Source: Prevotella sp. UBA5387 (GTDB lineage: Bacteria; Bacteroidota; Bacteroidia; Bacteroidales; Bacteroidaceae). From it: a stretch of 8,013 nt of DNA. The translations under genes and the position numbers were made by a program. The stretch spans positions 1 to 8,013 of the forward strand of contig DHOP01000012.1 of NCBI GenBank assembly GCA_002407775.1, written 5' to 3'. Below, piece by piece: positions 1-5,683 of this stretch. The notes beneath the pieces are model-generated. The model was not told the origin of the DNA, did not search any database, and worked only from the letters and a program-made list of their open reading frames with translations. How positions within the stretch are numbered: position 1 is the stretch's first letter; the number at the start of each line of letters is the position of its first letter.

Positions 1-10
1 AAGTAAATTT

Positions 11-42
11 AGGCATAGTCAATGCATTTGCCATTGATGCCT
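11..42. repeat. Imperfect hairpin next to the tandem array
   Basis: AGGCA (11-15) and TCAATG (19-24) pair with CATTGA (32-37) and TGCCT (38-42). This gives an 11-bp stem with a three-base bulge (16-18) and a seven-base loop. Its right arm overlaps the first unit of the 22-bp array by two bases. No T-run follows on either strand, so it is not an obvious intrinsic terminator. It may belong to the 3' end of a gene left of the window or to the repeat element itself. Confidence 0.5.
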
Positions 43-160
43 AATGGCACTGCGATAGGGCACTAAACGCGTTGCGATTCGATACTAATCGCACTGCGAA
101 AGGATACTAAACGCGTCGCGAAAGGATACTAATCGCACTGCCAAAGGATAGCTATCGCGT
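41..160. repeat. 22-bp tandem repeat array, five units plus a partial sixth
   Basis: Five consecutive 22-bp units start at 41, 63, 85, 107 and 129, followed by a decayed partial unit to about 160. Most units begin CTAA and end GGATA, and the centre keeps GCG. The units alternate: 1, 3 and 5 carry CTAATSGCACTGC, while 2 and 4 carry CTAAACGCGTYGC with a palindromic ACGCGT. The higher-order period is therefore 44 bp. Unit length is constant and no unique spacers separate the units, so this is not a CRISPR array. Function is unknown; 22 bp is close to two turns of B-DNA, so a protein-binding array is possible. Confidence 0.85.
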
Positions 161-410
161 GTAAAGAAAAATAATATGAGTTGAGCACAAAAATCTGTTG
201 GTTGATTTATTGAAGGAATTTGGGTGAATAAATAACCAATTACAAACGTTCGGAACTCACTTCTAATTAGGCGGATAATGAATATTTGGAGGTATTAAAT
301 GGTAATCATTTTTTTCAATTAAGTGAACCTTTTTTCATAATAATGTTTCATTTATATTTGGATAATATTCATAATTTGTTATTTTGTTTCAATGTTTTTT
401 TCTAAAAATA
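161..410. other. AT-rich intergenic stretch with no gene seen
   Basis: This stretch separates the tandem array from the promoter of the AraC-family gene. It is strongly AT-rich with many T-runs. Only very short open frames occur (for example 7 codons from 299). A TATATTTG at 353-360 fits the -7 consensus but has no TTTG at the right distance upstream. GTTTCAA at 386-392 resembles the core of the repeats at 1642-1675. Confidence 0.5.
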
Positions 411-441
411 TTTGCTTATTGAAAAATATTATCTATCTTTG
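411..441 (+). promoter_or_regulatory. Bacteroidetes-type promoter of the AraC-family gene
   Basis: TTTG at 411-414 is followed after exactly 19 bp by TATCTTTG at 434-441. Both match the Bacteroidetes sigma factor consensus (-33 TTTG, -7 TAnnTTTG). Transcription would start a few bases after 441, giving a leader of about 85-90 nt before the ATG at 535. The twelve bases TATCTTTGAAAC (434-445) recur exactly at the minus-strand promoter near 1606, which may mean shared control. Confidence 0.75.
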
Positions 442-534
442 AAACCTACAAACTGTCATTTAATAGTTCTCGAAATTTATATTTACACGTATATACAAGT
501 TTATCAAGACTTTTAACATACTTAACGAGTTATA

Positions 535-1404
535 ATGGAATATCACTACATGAGGGAATCGGCCCCCGATTTTGATCCTGCCAAATTGATGAAACAAGGT
601 TTCACATGGGTGCATGGAGTAAAGGGTGAAAGCACTAGCTTTGACATCCCTGTGTCAATATTTACATTTCTTTTTGAGGGGGAACTCATGTTGAGTGATG
701 GCATTGAGAGTTTTGTTTTGAAACCCGGACAGATGGTTATATTTCCATCTGATAACTATCATACCATCGACGTGCTAAAAGATAGTACTGCGGTGTATCT
801 TTGTATCATAGGAACCAACCGAGCATTTTGCAATGGGATCTTCATGAACGATAAGCCACAGGAAATGACGGATAACGATAGGCGCATCCGTACCCTTCCA
901 ATTGTTCCGCCATTGCAAAGTTTTGCTGATCAGATAGCTATATATATTCAGGAACGCAATAGATTCAAGAACGATCTAAGCCTTGCCAAACAGCAGGAGT
1001 TGCAGGTGTTGTTGGGTGCTTATTATCCTAAGAAGCAACTTCAAAGTTTTCTAGCTCCTCTCTGTGGTTCATACGGCGCGTTCTACGACCAAGTGATGGC
1101 AATGGGCGATCTCTTCCTTTCTGCCGATGAGATGGCGGACCGAATGGGCATTAGCCGCTCGACCTTCATCAGGCACTTTAATAGGACTTTCAAGATGACT
1201 CCAAAAAATTGGAGCAAGAACCTCAGATGCAACATACTTGCTAGGGCACTTCGTGAAACCAGTGAACCGCTGGCCGAGTTGTCGGAGCGCCTCCATTTCT
1301 CATCTCAGCAGCGCATGTCATCATTTTGCAAAGAGAACCTTGGAAATACACCAAGGACAATCCGAACTGCGGCAATGAGGCTGAGAAGAAAAAAACAAAA
1401 GTAA
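535..1404 (+). CDS. AraC-family transcriptional regulator
   Basis: This is a 289-residue protein with the usual two-part layout of the AraC/XylS family. Residues about 35-95 form a cupin-like beta-rich sensor region, with an FLFEGELML strand and a LKPGQMVIFPSDNYHTI turn as in AraC-type ligand-binding domains. Residues about 192-280 hold the two helix-turn-helix motifs: the first is around LSADEMADRMGISRSTFIRHF and the second around LAELSERLHFSSQQRMSSF, followed by the family's GNTPRTIR ending. The second recognition helix is slightly atypical, with QQRMSSF where SxFxRxF is common. The C-terminus is very basic (RLRRKKQK). ATG 535 is the first in-frame ATG after a strong promoter; ATG 550 is an alternative. 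The ligand is unknown. The gene stands alone. The 21-bp-spaced direct repeats at 1642-1675 are plausible binding sites, and TTTGAAAC at 438-445 could allow autoregulation; both are inference. Confidence 0.93.
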   Translation: MEYHYMRESAPDFDPAKLMKQGFTWVHGVKGESTSFDIPVSIFTFLFEGELMLSDGIESFVLKPGQMVIFPSDNYHTIDVLKDSTAVYLCIIGTNRAFCNGIFMNDKPQEMTDNDRRIRTLPIVPPLQSFADQIAIYIQERNRFKNDLSLAKQQELQVLLGAYYPKKQLQSFLAPLCGSYGAFYDQVMAMGDLFLSADEMADRMGISRSTFIRHFNRTFKMTPKNWSKNLRCNILARALRETSEPLAELSERLHFSSQQRMSSFCKENLGNTPRTIRTAAMRLRRKKQK

Positions 1405-1412
1405 TTCGAGAT

Positions 1413-1443
1413 GTATAGTTCGTGTCATTTGGCACGGCTATAC
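1413..1443 (+). terminator. Hairpin just after the AraC-family gene, possible terminator
   Basis: GTATAG (1413-1418) pairs with CTATAC (1438-1443), and CGTG (1421-1424) pairs with CACG (1433-1436), with a small internal loop between the two stems. The hairpin starts nine bases after the stop codon. The following bases (CTCAATTT) are not a proper T-run, so termination here is uncertain; it may only be a protective 3' structure. Confidence 0.35.
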
Positions 1444-1456
1444 CTCAATTTAGATG

Positions 1457-1488
1457 AAAAAAAAACCTGCAGTTCAATCGACTGCAGG
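1457..1488 (-). terminator. Strong intrinsic terminator for minus-strand transcription
   Basis: Read on the minus strand, CCTGCAGT (1488-1481), a seven-base loop and ACTGCAGG (1473-1466) form a perfect 8-bp stem. It is followed directly by nine T (1465-1457). This is a textbook intrinsic terminator, but only in the minus direction; on the plus strand the A-run precedes the stem. No minus-strand protein gene ends here, so it implies a non-coding transcript coming from the right. Confidence 0.8.
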
Positions 1489-1602
1489 GACTCATTTAAA
1501 CTTGACCTTAACTCTTAATGTGTTGTTATCCTAATTATTTCATGATAATTCAATTTCACTGACATGTTAGAACATTACTATATGTAGTGCATTATCATCT
1601 TG
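1457..1602 (-). ncRNA. Candidate small regulatory RNA, about 145 nt
   Basis: The interval is bounded by a minus-strand promoter (TATCTTTG at 1613-1606, start predicted near 1602) and by the minus-strand terminator with nine U at its end. The 5' part folds: ATGATAAT/ATTATCAT (1542-1549 and 1591-1598) closes a hairpin, with a second stem inside it from CACTGACAT (1557-1565) against ATGTAGTG (1582-1589). An AU-rich linker of about 50 nt (1489-1541) follows, then the terminator hairpin. This hairpin, linker and terminator layout is typical of bacterial sRNAs. A 16-codon frame beginning MSVKLNYHE (minus strand, 1567-1517) lies inside, so a tiny peptide is an alternative. The 3' end faces the AraC-family gene tail-to-tail, 53 nt from its stop. 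Targets are unknown and I do not recognise the RNA family. Confidence 0.55.
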
Positions 1603-1605
1603 TTT

Positions 1606-1637
1606 CAAAGATAATAGTATTTAATGGAATATCCAAT
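1606..1637 (-). promoter_or_regulatory. Minus-strand promoter driving the candidate sRNA
   Basis: On the minus strand TATCTTTG (1613-1606) matches the TAnnTTTG -7 element exactly. ATTG (1637-1634) lies 20 bp upstream and keeps the TTG core of the -33 element. It is the only clean minus-strand -7 match I found in the 1405-2179 gap, and it points at the terminator at 1457-1488. Confidence 0.6.
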
Positions 1638-1641
1638 AATA

Positions 1642-1675
1642 AAACGTTTCAAAATATTATCGAAACGTTTCAAAA
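1642..1675. promoter_or_regulatory. Paired direct-repeat operator, 21-bp spacing
   Basis: The 13-mer AAACGTTTCAAAA occurs exactly at 1642-1654 and at 1663-1675, so the copies are 21 bp apart, or two helical turns. The nearer copy ends four bases from the -33 element of the minus-strand promoter. Two directly repeated sites 21 bp apart and abutting the -33/-35 element is the geometry of AraC activation (araI1-I2), and an AraC-family gene is the neighbour. Each copy also contains a near-palindrome around a central CG (GAAACGTTTC is perfect in the second), which is equally typical of LacI-family operators. The bound protein is therefore undecided. Confidence 0.6.
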
Positions 1676-1803
1676 AGACGAAACACACACTAAAAACACA
1701 TTAAAATCTTCTATTCAAGGTGCAAACCTGTAAAAATTACACTTTGAATGTCATCACTATAATGGGATTGAAAACTTAATTCGTGACATTAATTGTGAGT
1801 TCA

Positions 1804-1929
1804 ATGCACAAAATTTCTATGAATCAGTTTGCTGTCATCACAATTTTGAAATGGTCAAAGGAATTGGAAAGGAATCCAGGTAGAATTACCATTGAAGCAT
1901 TGAGAAGGAATCGAGAACAACTAGGATAG
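1804..1929 (+). CDS. Doubtful short open frame or gene relic, 41 codons
   Basis: An open frame runs from ATG 1804 (or ATG 1819) to TAG 1927, and is open back to about 1780. The product has a protein-like charged segment (KWSKELERNPGRITIEALRR). After the TAG the same frame reads on through PQIFRHYEIPLEVLS to a TAA. This could be a small protein or the worn remains of a larger gene. No promoter is visible, I do not recognise the family, and such a frame can arise by chance. Confidence 0.15.
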   Translation: MHKISMNQFAVITILKWSKELERNPGRITIEALRRNREQLG

Positions 1930-1941
1930 CCGCAGATCTTC

Positions 1942-1982
1942 AGGCATTATGAAATACCCTTGGAAGTATTGAGTTAATGCCT
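1942..1982. repeat. Two-part hairpin in the intergenic region
   Basis: AGGCATTA (1942-1949) pairs perfectly with TAATGCCT (1975-1982). Inside, AATAC (1953-1957) pairs with GTATT (1966-1970), separated from the outer stem by a small internal loop. No T-run follows directly; a T6 run is 37 bases further on. It may be a transcript-end structure or a leader element for the NusG-like gene, but no role can be assigned. Confidence 0.4.
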
Positions 1983-2160
1983 TATTAATCTTACCAAGAA
2001 GGCTATGGCCACCTTTGATTTTTTGTGAATTATTACACTAATGGTTGTTATGACGCACCTTTCTTCTCACCATGCTTTCAATCAATGAATAATAGTATGC
2101 ACTGATTTTTTCATGACATTTATGACACAATTTCAGTACATCGTTTTTTTCTCAAAATTA

Positions 2161-2192
2161 TTTGTGACAGAAAGGATTAATGTTTACCTTTG
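2161..2192 (+). promoter_or_regulatory. Promoter of the NusG-like gene, overlapping its first possible ATG
   Basis: TTTG at 2161-2164 and TACCTTTG at 2185-2192 are 20 bp apart, a full match to the Bacteroidetes consensus. The -7 element lies after the ATG at 2180, so that ATG would be upstream of the transcript. Transcription should start about 2196-2199, right at the in-frame ATG 2198. This decides the start and makes the mRNA leaderless or nearly so. Confidence 0.65.
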
Positions 2193-2197
2193 TCTTA

Positions 2198-3235
2198 ATG
2201 ATTGATGAACTTCACAAAGGTCAGGTTTCTAAGTCTGCCGAGAAGGACATAAGGAGGTGGTACGTACTTTCTGCCAACTACAGGAAGGAGATTGATGTGC
2301 GTGATGAGCTGCGCGGATTGGGTTATGAGGCCTATGTTCCGTTGCAGACTGTATTAGTGAATAACAAGGGTAACAAACATCCCATTTTAAAGCCCGCAGT
2401 TCATGCCTTGGTCTTTGTCCATGCCAGTATGGATGAACTCTTTGAGTACAAGCATACATCAATCAACAATCCATACGTTTTCTTTCGTAGCACACGTAGT
2501 AATGGTAGTTGGAAGCCCATTGTCGTGCGCGAAGCCGACATGCGTAACTTCATGCGCTTTACCACCATGCAGGAGGTGGAGATGAAGTATTTTAGACTGG
2601 AAGAACTGCGAATAGCCAAAGGCCAAAAGGTTAAGATCTTGGACGGTATGTTCAAGGATATCATAGGAACAGTACAGAAATTGCCTCATAAAAGGGGCGA
2701 CTTTCTTGTGGTAGAGATTCCTGGGGTGACCATTGTAGCTGCCCGTATCAAGCCTGACTTCGTTCAACCAATTGATGCTGAGGTGACCCCATCTACTGAT
2801 GTGGATGGTGATGTGAAACGTCTGGACCAAATAGCCATGACTCTGCTCTATGATTTGCCCGACGTGTCCAGCAATGAGGCAGTGCGCATTCCGCTTATCG
2901 CGGAGATGGCTACGATAAGACGTGCCTTGGAAAAGAGCAAGACCTTTATGCCTGCTGATAAGGCAGCCTATGCATTGGCACATTTCCTGTCAGCTGTTGT
3001 GCAAGGAGAATCAACGGAGACATGGGCTGATACGCTGCATACTGTGCTTCCTAAGCTTCGCACCATGAGTCTGTTACGCTTACGTGCCTCTATCTATATG
3101 TCGCTGTGTTGTCATGATGCTGTCGCCACTCAGTTTGTAACCGACACCATAGAACAATGGGATCCTGCCGACCTCACTGAGCCAAGACGTCAGCTGCTAG
3201 TCGAGAAACATAGGGCTGAGAAGCGGAAATGGTAG
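2198..3235 (+). CDS. UpxY-like specialised NusG antiterminator with C-terminal extension
   Basis: Paralogues of NusG bind RNA polymerase and suppress pausing or termination in particular operons. The longest frame starts at ATG 2180 (351 residues), but the promoter places the likely start at ATG 2198 (345 residues). Counting from 2180, residues 27-135 form the NusG N-terminal domain (RRWYVLSANYRKE, then LGYEAYVPLQ and HALVFVHAS). Residues 146-198 form a KOW domain (KGQKVKILDGMFKDIIGTVQ). Typical UpxY proteins end soon after KOW. Here some 150 further residues follow, predicted mostly helical (for example AEMATIRRALEKSK and PADKAAYALAHFLSAVVQ), with no family I recognise. UpxY genes normally head polysaccharide operons; this one is followed by a convergent gene after 56 bp, so it either acts in trans or is an orphan. 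The family assignment is firm, the target unknown. Confidence 0.85.
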   Translation: MIDELHKGQVSKSAEKDIRRWYVLSANYRKEIDVRDELRGLGYEAYVPLQTVLVNNKGNKHPILKPAVHALVFVHASMDELFEYKHTSINNPYVFFRSTRSNGSWKPIVVREADMRNFMRFTTMQEVEMKYFRLEELRIAKGQKVKILDGMFKDIIGTVQKLPHKRGDFLVVEIPGVTIVAARIKPDFVQPIDAEVTPSTDVDGDVKRLDQIAMTLLYDLPDVSSNEAVRIPLIAEMATIRRALEKSKTFMPADKAAYALAHFLSAVVQGESTETWADTLHTVLPKLRTMSLLRLRASIYMSLCCHDAVATQFVTDTIEQWDPADLTEPRRQLLVEKHRAEKRKW

Positions 3236-3291
3236 AATGAAAGGTACTTTTGGTTTGAAATGTTCAGCAAAAGCCCCCGATCATAAAGCCT

Positions 3292-3801
3292 CTATAAAGT
3301 TAAGATCCACGACAACACCGTTGAGAACAAAGCAACGGTGAGCTTGATGAGCAGTACAATGACCACGATGCACAATAAGATTGCACCTGCGAAGAACCAT
3401 ACCTTACTGTTTACATTTCGTGTGATAGTCTTGTCTCCATCGATGAAGCCTTGGATGAGCTGCATGTTGCGCCTATAGGAACGGTTGAAGATGTCGAGAA
3501 TATCACCTAGGAAAAAGGGAATAAGTCCTAAAACGACATCCTTCAAGGCGTAATATACTACTGCCAAGGTCAGAGGTATAGATCGCACAACAAATAGGCT
3601 AAACCAAATAAAAGGTACGATCATGAGCATGGAAATGGTATCTCCCCAGCCTCCGGGAACCAATCCGAGTATGGGATCTATATAATAACGGTCCATCCAT
3701 TGAGCCACTTTCGTCAATATCTTATACGATCGTGTGTCCATCACTCGTTGGCGGCGAAGTCCCTTTTTCTCGCTTATGACCTTTTCAATTTGGTTGTTCA
3801 T
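3292..3801 (-). CDS. DUF4112-family small membrane protein
   Basis: The product has 169 residues. The central part (residues 33-120) shows the DUF4112 pattern: VAQWMDRYYIDPILGLVPGG, GDTISMLMIVPF, a second hydrophobic segment and GLIPFFLGDILDIFNRSYRR, so two short membrane-inserting segments each preceded by a glycine/proline-rich turn. A further strongly hydrophobic segment follows (about 134-168), giving three or four membrane passes. The N-terminus is basic and cytosolic by the positive-inside rule. The function of the family is unknown. ATG 3801 gives a sensible N-terminus; Met21 is an alternative start. The gene converges on the NusG-like gene and diverges from the GH43 gene. TACCTTTC at 3880-3873 on the minus strand is only a near match to a -7 element. 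No terminator is visible in the 56-bp convergent gap. Confidence 0.8.
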   Translation of the reverse strand: MNNQIEKVISEKKGLRRQRVMDTRSYKILTKVAQWMDRYYIDPILGLVPGGWGDTISMLMIVPFIWFSLFVVRSIPLTLAVVYYALKDVVLGLIPFFLGDILDIFNRSYRRNMQLIQGFIDGDKTITRNVNSKVWFFAGAILLCIVVIVLLIKLTVALFSTVLSWILTL

Positions 3802-4090
3802 TGCTTAAATAGACGATTAACGGACGGCTTTTGTTGCATTATAACACTATTCAAGTGCTGAAAACAACAAGCGAAAGGTACCTAGCATGTGGGCCAGAGT
3901 ATCACTACTAGCGACTATTCTTGTGTCTTTTGAGACATTATGACAGAGGTTACAATTTGGCTCCAGAAACTATCGTCAGAATAATGCATATTGTGAGAAA
4001 ATAAACAAGCATTTACTACGTTCAAATTTTATAATCCGTTCAGACGGTTTACACTAACACCTAAGCTAAATAGACAATACATTAATCATT
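3802..4090. other. Divergent intergenic region between DUF4112 and GH43 genes
   Basis: This region must hold the promoters of two divergent genes, yet neither has a clean TAnnTTTG match. The best plus-strand candidates (TATTCTTG at 3916-3923, TACGTTCA around 4017-4024) each have mismatches. An operator-like inverted repeat, CCGT-TCAG-ACGG, lies at 4036-4047 and extends with AA/TT on the outside to 4033-4050, about 40 bp before the GH43 start. The regulator is unknown. Confidence 0.4.
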
Positions 4091-5635
4091 ATGAAACGGC
4101 AACTTCATCTTATCCTCGGGCTGTTATTACTCGGTATGAGTACTATGCAGGTTTCGGCAAAAACGACTCCCGGGAAGAATCAAAAGACGTTTACTAATCC
4201 TGTGCTTTATGCCGACGTTCCCGACCCCGATGTAATACGTGTCGGCAATGACTATTATATGGTCAGCACCACTGCGCACATGTCTCCAGGTGCGCCTATC
4301 ATGCACTCCAAGGATTTGGTTCACTGGAATATCATCAGCTATGTCTTTGAAACTCTGAACGAGAGTCCGAAGAACAATCTCGATGGAGGAAACATTTACA
4401 GTCGTGGACAGTGGGCAGCATCATTGCGCTATCATGATGGTACATTCTACGTGTTTTTTGGCACGGGAAACAAGTCATACATATACACAACCCAGAACCC
4501 TGCCGGCAAGTGGGAGCAACGGCTGGTCATTGACAAGTATTTGCACGATGCCTCGATGCTCTTTGATGACGATGGTCGCATATACCTGGTCTATGGTGGA
4601 AGTCACATCAGAATTCTGGAGTTTAATAAAGATCTGTCTGGGATAGATTCCAATGGGCTCGATGTCGAGGTAATCCACGGCGAACCGAAAGGACTCTTGG
4701 AGGGCACTCATATTTATAAGCTCTTTGGGAAATACTATCTTTCAAATATATGGTGGCCGCAGGGAGGTATTCGCACACAGGTGTGCTTCCGCTCCGACAA
4801 CATTGCCGGTCCCTACGAAATGAAGGTCATCTTGAGTGACGACTTGGGCTATCCTCACCATGGGGTGGCACAAGGTGGTTTTGTTGACATGCCCGATGGA
4901 CGATGGTTTGCCATGTTGTTCCAGGATCATGAGGCTGTGGGGCGTGCCCCGGCACTGATGCCTTGTCGATGGATTGATGGGTGGCCAATCTTGGGAGATG
5001 CCGAGGGCAAGGTGCCCCAAACAATGCAAATACCAATCAACGTGTCTGGACAGAAGTCGGAGATGGTGGCGAGTGACAAGTTTAGTAAACCGCAATTAGG
5101 TCTTACTTGGCAGTGGAATCACAATCCCGATAATTCGCTCTGGTCACTCAAGGAGCGTCGTGGTTATTTGCGTCTGAAGACAGGAAAAGTGGTTGGTGGA
5201 CTGCTTGAGGCAAGAAATACGTTGACGCAGCGTACGGAAGGACCGAAGTGCAGTGGTGTGATAGCACTTGATGTGAGCCATATGAAGGATGGTGATTGTG
5301 CGGGACTATCAGCTTTTTGTGCTGAGCCAGGTACAATCACGGTTAAAATGGAGGGCGGAAAGAAGTATCTTGTGATGACTGATCGAGGGGTGGAGAAGGC
5401 TCGGACAGATCTGAACCAGGATAAAATTTACCTACGAATGGACTGTAACTTCTTGACCGATGATGCCCATTTCTACTATAGTCTCAACCAACGTACCTGG
5501 AATTCATTGGGTACTCGCTTTCACATGATTTGGAGTATGGCCCACTTTACAGGTAATAAGTTCGCTATTTTCAACTATGCAACTCAGTCGGCGGGTGGTT
5601 ATGTGGATGTGGATTTCTTTCGCTACAGTCGTTAA
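4091..5635 (+). CDS. Secreted glycoside hydrolase family 43 enzyme (beta-xylosidase/arabinofuranosidase type)
   Basis: GH43 enzymes invert and cleave beta-xylosyl or alpha-arabinofuranosyl links in plant hemicellulose. The 514-residue product begins with a signal peptide (MKRQLHLILGLLLLGMSTMQVSA, cleavage near 23), so it acts in the periplasm or beyond. The five-bladed propeller spans about 35-315 and keeps the catalytic set in order: Asp45 in VPDPDVI (general base), Asp153 in LHDASMLFDDDG (pKa modulator) and Glu204 in LLEGTHIYK (general acid). DYYMVSTT and a MHSKDLVHW repeat are also family hallmarks. Residues about 325-514 form a second beta-rich domain, resembling the C-terminal beta-sandwich that closes the active site in many GH43 beta-xylosidases. 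Substrate and subfamily cannot be fixed from the sequence. There is no SusC/SusD pair or other CAZyme in view, so it appears as a single gene rather than part of a visible polysaccharide utilisation locus. The regulator could be distant or the AraC-family protein. Confidence 0.92.
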   Translation: MKRQLHLILGLLLLGMSTMQVSAKTTPGKNQKTFTNPVLYADVPDPDVIRVGNDYYMVSTTAHMSPGAPIMHSKDLVHWNIISYVFETLNESPKNNLDGGNIYSRGQWAASLRYHDGTFYVFFGTGNKSYIYTTQNPAGKWEQRLVIDKYLHDASMLFDDDGRIYLVYGGSHIRILEFNKDLSGIDSNGLDVEVIHGEPKGLLEGTHIYKLFGKYYLSNIWWPQGGIRTQVCFRSDNIAGPYEMKVILSDDLGYPHHGVAQGGFVDMPDGRWFAMLFQDHEAVGRAPALMPCRWIDGWPILGDAEGKVPQTMQIPINVSGQKSEMVASDKFSKPQLGLTWQWNHNPDNSLWSLKERRGYLRLKTGKVVGGLLEARNTLTQRTEGPKCSGVIALDVSHMKDGDCAGLSAFCAEPGTITVKMEGGKKYLVMTDRGVEKARTDLNQDKIYLRMDCNFLTDDAHFYYSLNQRTWNSLGTRFHMIWSMAHFTGNKFAIFNYATQSAGGYVDVDFFRYSR

Positions 5636-5651
5636 TAATGCTATAGAGACT

Positions 5652-5678
5652 GAATTGACAGGCTTTTGATCTCAATTC
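5652..5678. repeat. 7-bp inverted repeat after the GH43 gene
   Basis: GAATTGA (5652-5658) pairs with TCAATTC (5672-5678) across a 13-base loop. It starts 17 bases after the GH43 stop and sits just before a larger hairpin. The stem is AT-rich and has no following T-run, so it is more likely an accessory 3' structure than a terminator. Confidence 0.4.
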
Positions 5679-5683
5679 CAAAT

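Larger units (their letters stand above)
1676..2160. other. Intergenic stretch without a convincing gene
   Basis: This AT-rich region separates the operator pair from the promoter of the NusG-like gene. One frame stays open for 50 codons at 1780-1929 and is described separately. A hairpin lies at 1942-1982. TGTCATCAC is directly repeated at 1749-1757 and 1833-1841. AATGTCA (1747-1753) and TGACATT (1784-1790) are inverted. No long inverted repeats of the kind that bound invertible capsule promoters were seen. Confidence 0.5.

Noticed and set aside
41..160. The tandem units resemble a CRISPR array at first sight.
   Set aside because: The repeats are directly contiguous with no unique spacers, are only 22 bp, and no cas genes are in the window.
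353..360. TATATTTG as a second promoter for the AraC-family gene.
   Set aside because: It fits the -7 consensus, but there is no TTTG at the proper upstream distance and a complete promoter exists at 411-441.
1405..2179. An invertible promoter upstream of the UpxY-like gene, as in Bacteroides capsule loci.
   Set aside because: No pair of long inverted repeats flanks the promoter at 2161-2192; the longest opposing arms found (7-8 bp) make local hairpins elsewhere in the gap, and no recombinase gene is present.
2459..2983. A 174-codon open frame on the minus strand inside the NusG-like gene.
   Set aside because: It lies wholly antisense to a gene with clear NGN and KOW domains, its product has no recognisable domain, and no minus-strand promoter was seen. 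It is a shadow frame.
3241..3291. A bidirectional terminator between the convergent NusG-like and DUF4112 genes.
   Set aside because: AGCC-containing words are repeated directly rather than inverted and no stable stem with a T-run is present.
4742..5095. A 117-codon minus-strand frame inside the GH43 gene.
   Set aside because: It overlaps well-conserved GH43 coding sequence and its product is low-complexity and His/Pro/Arg-rich, as expected of an antisense shadow.
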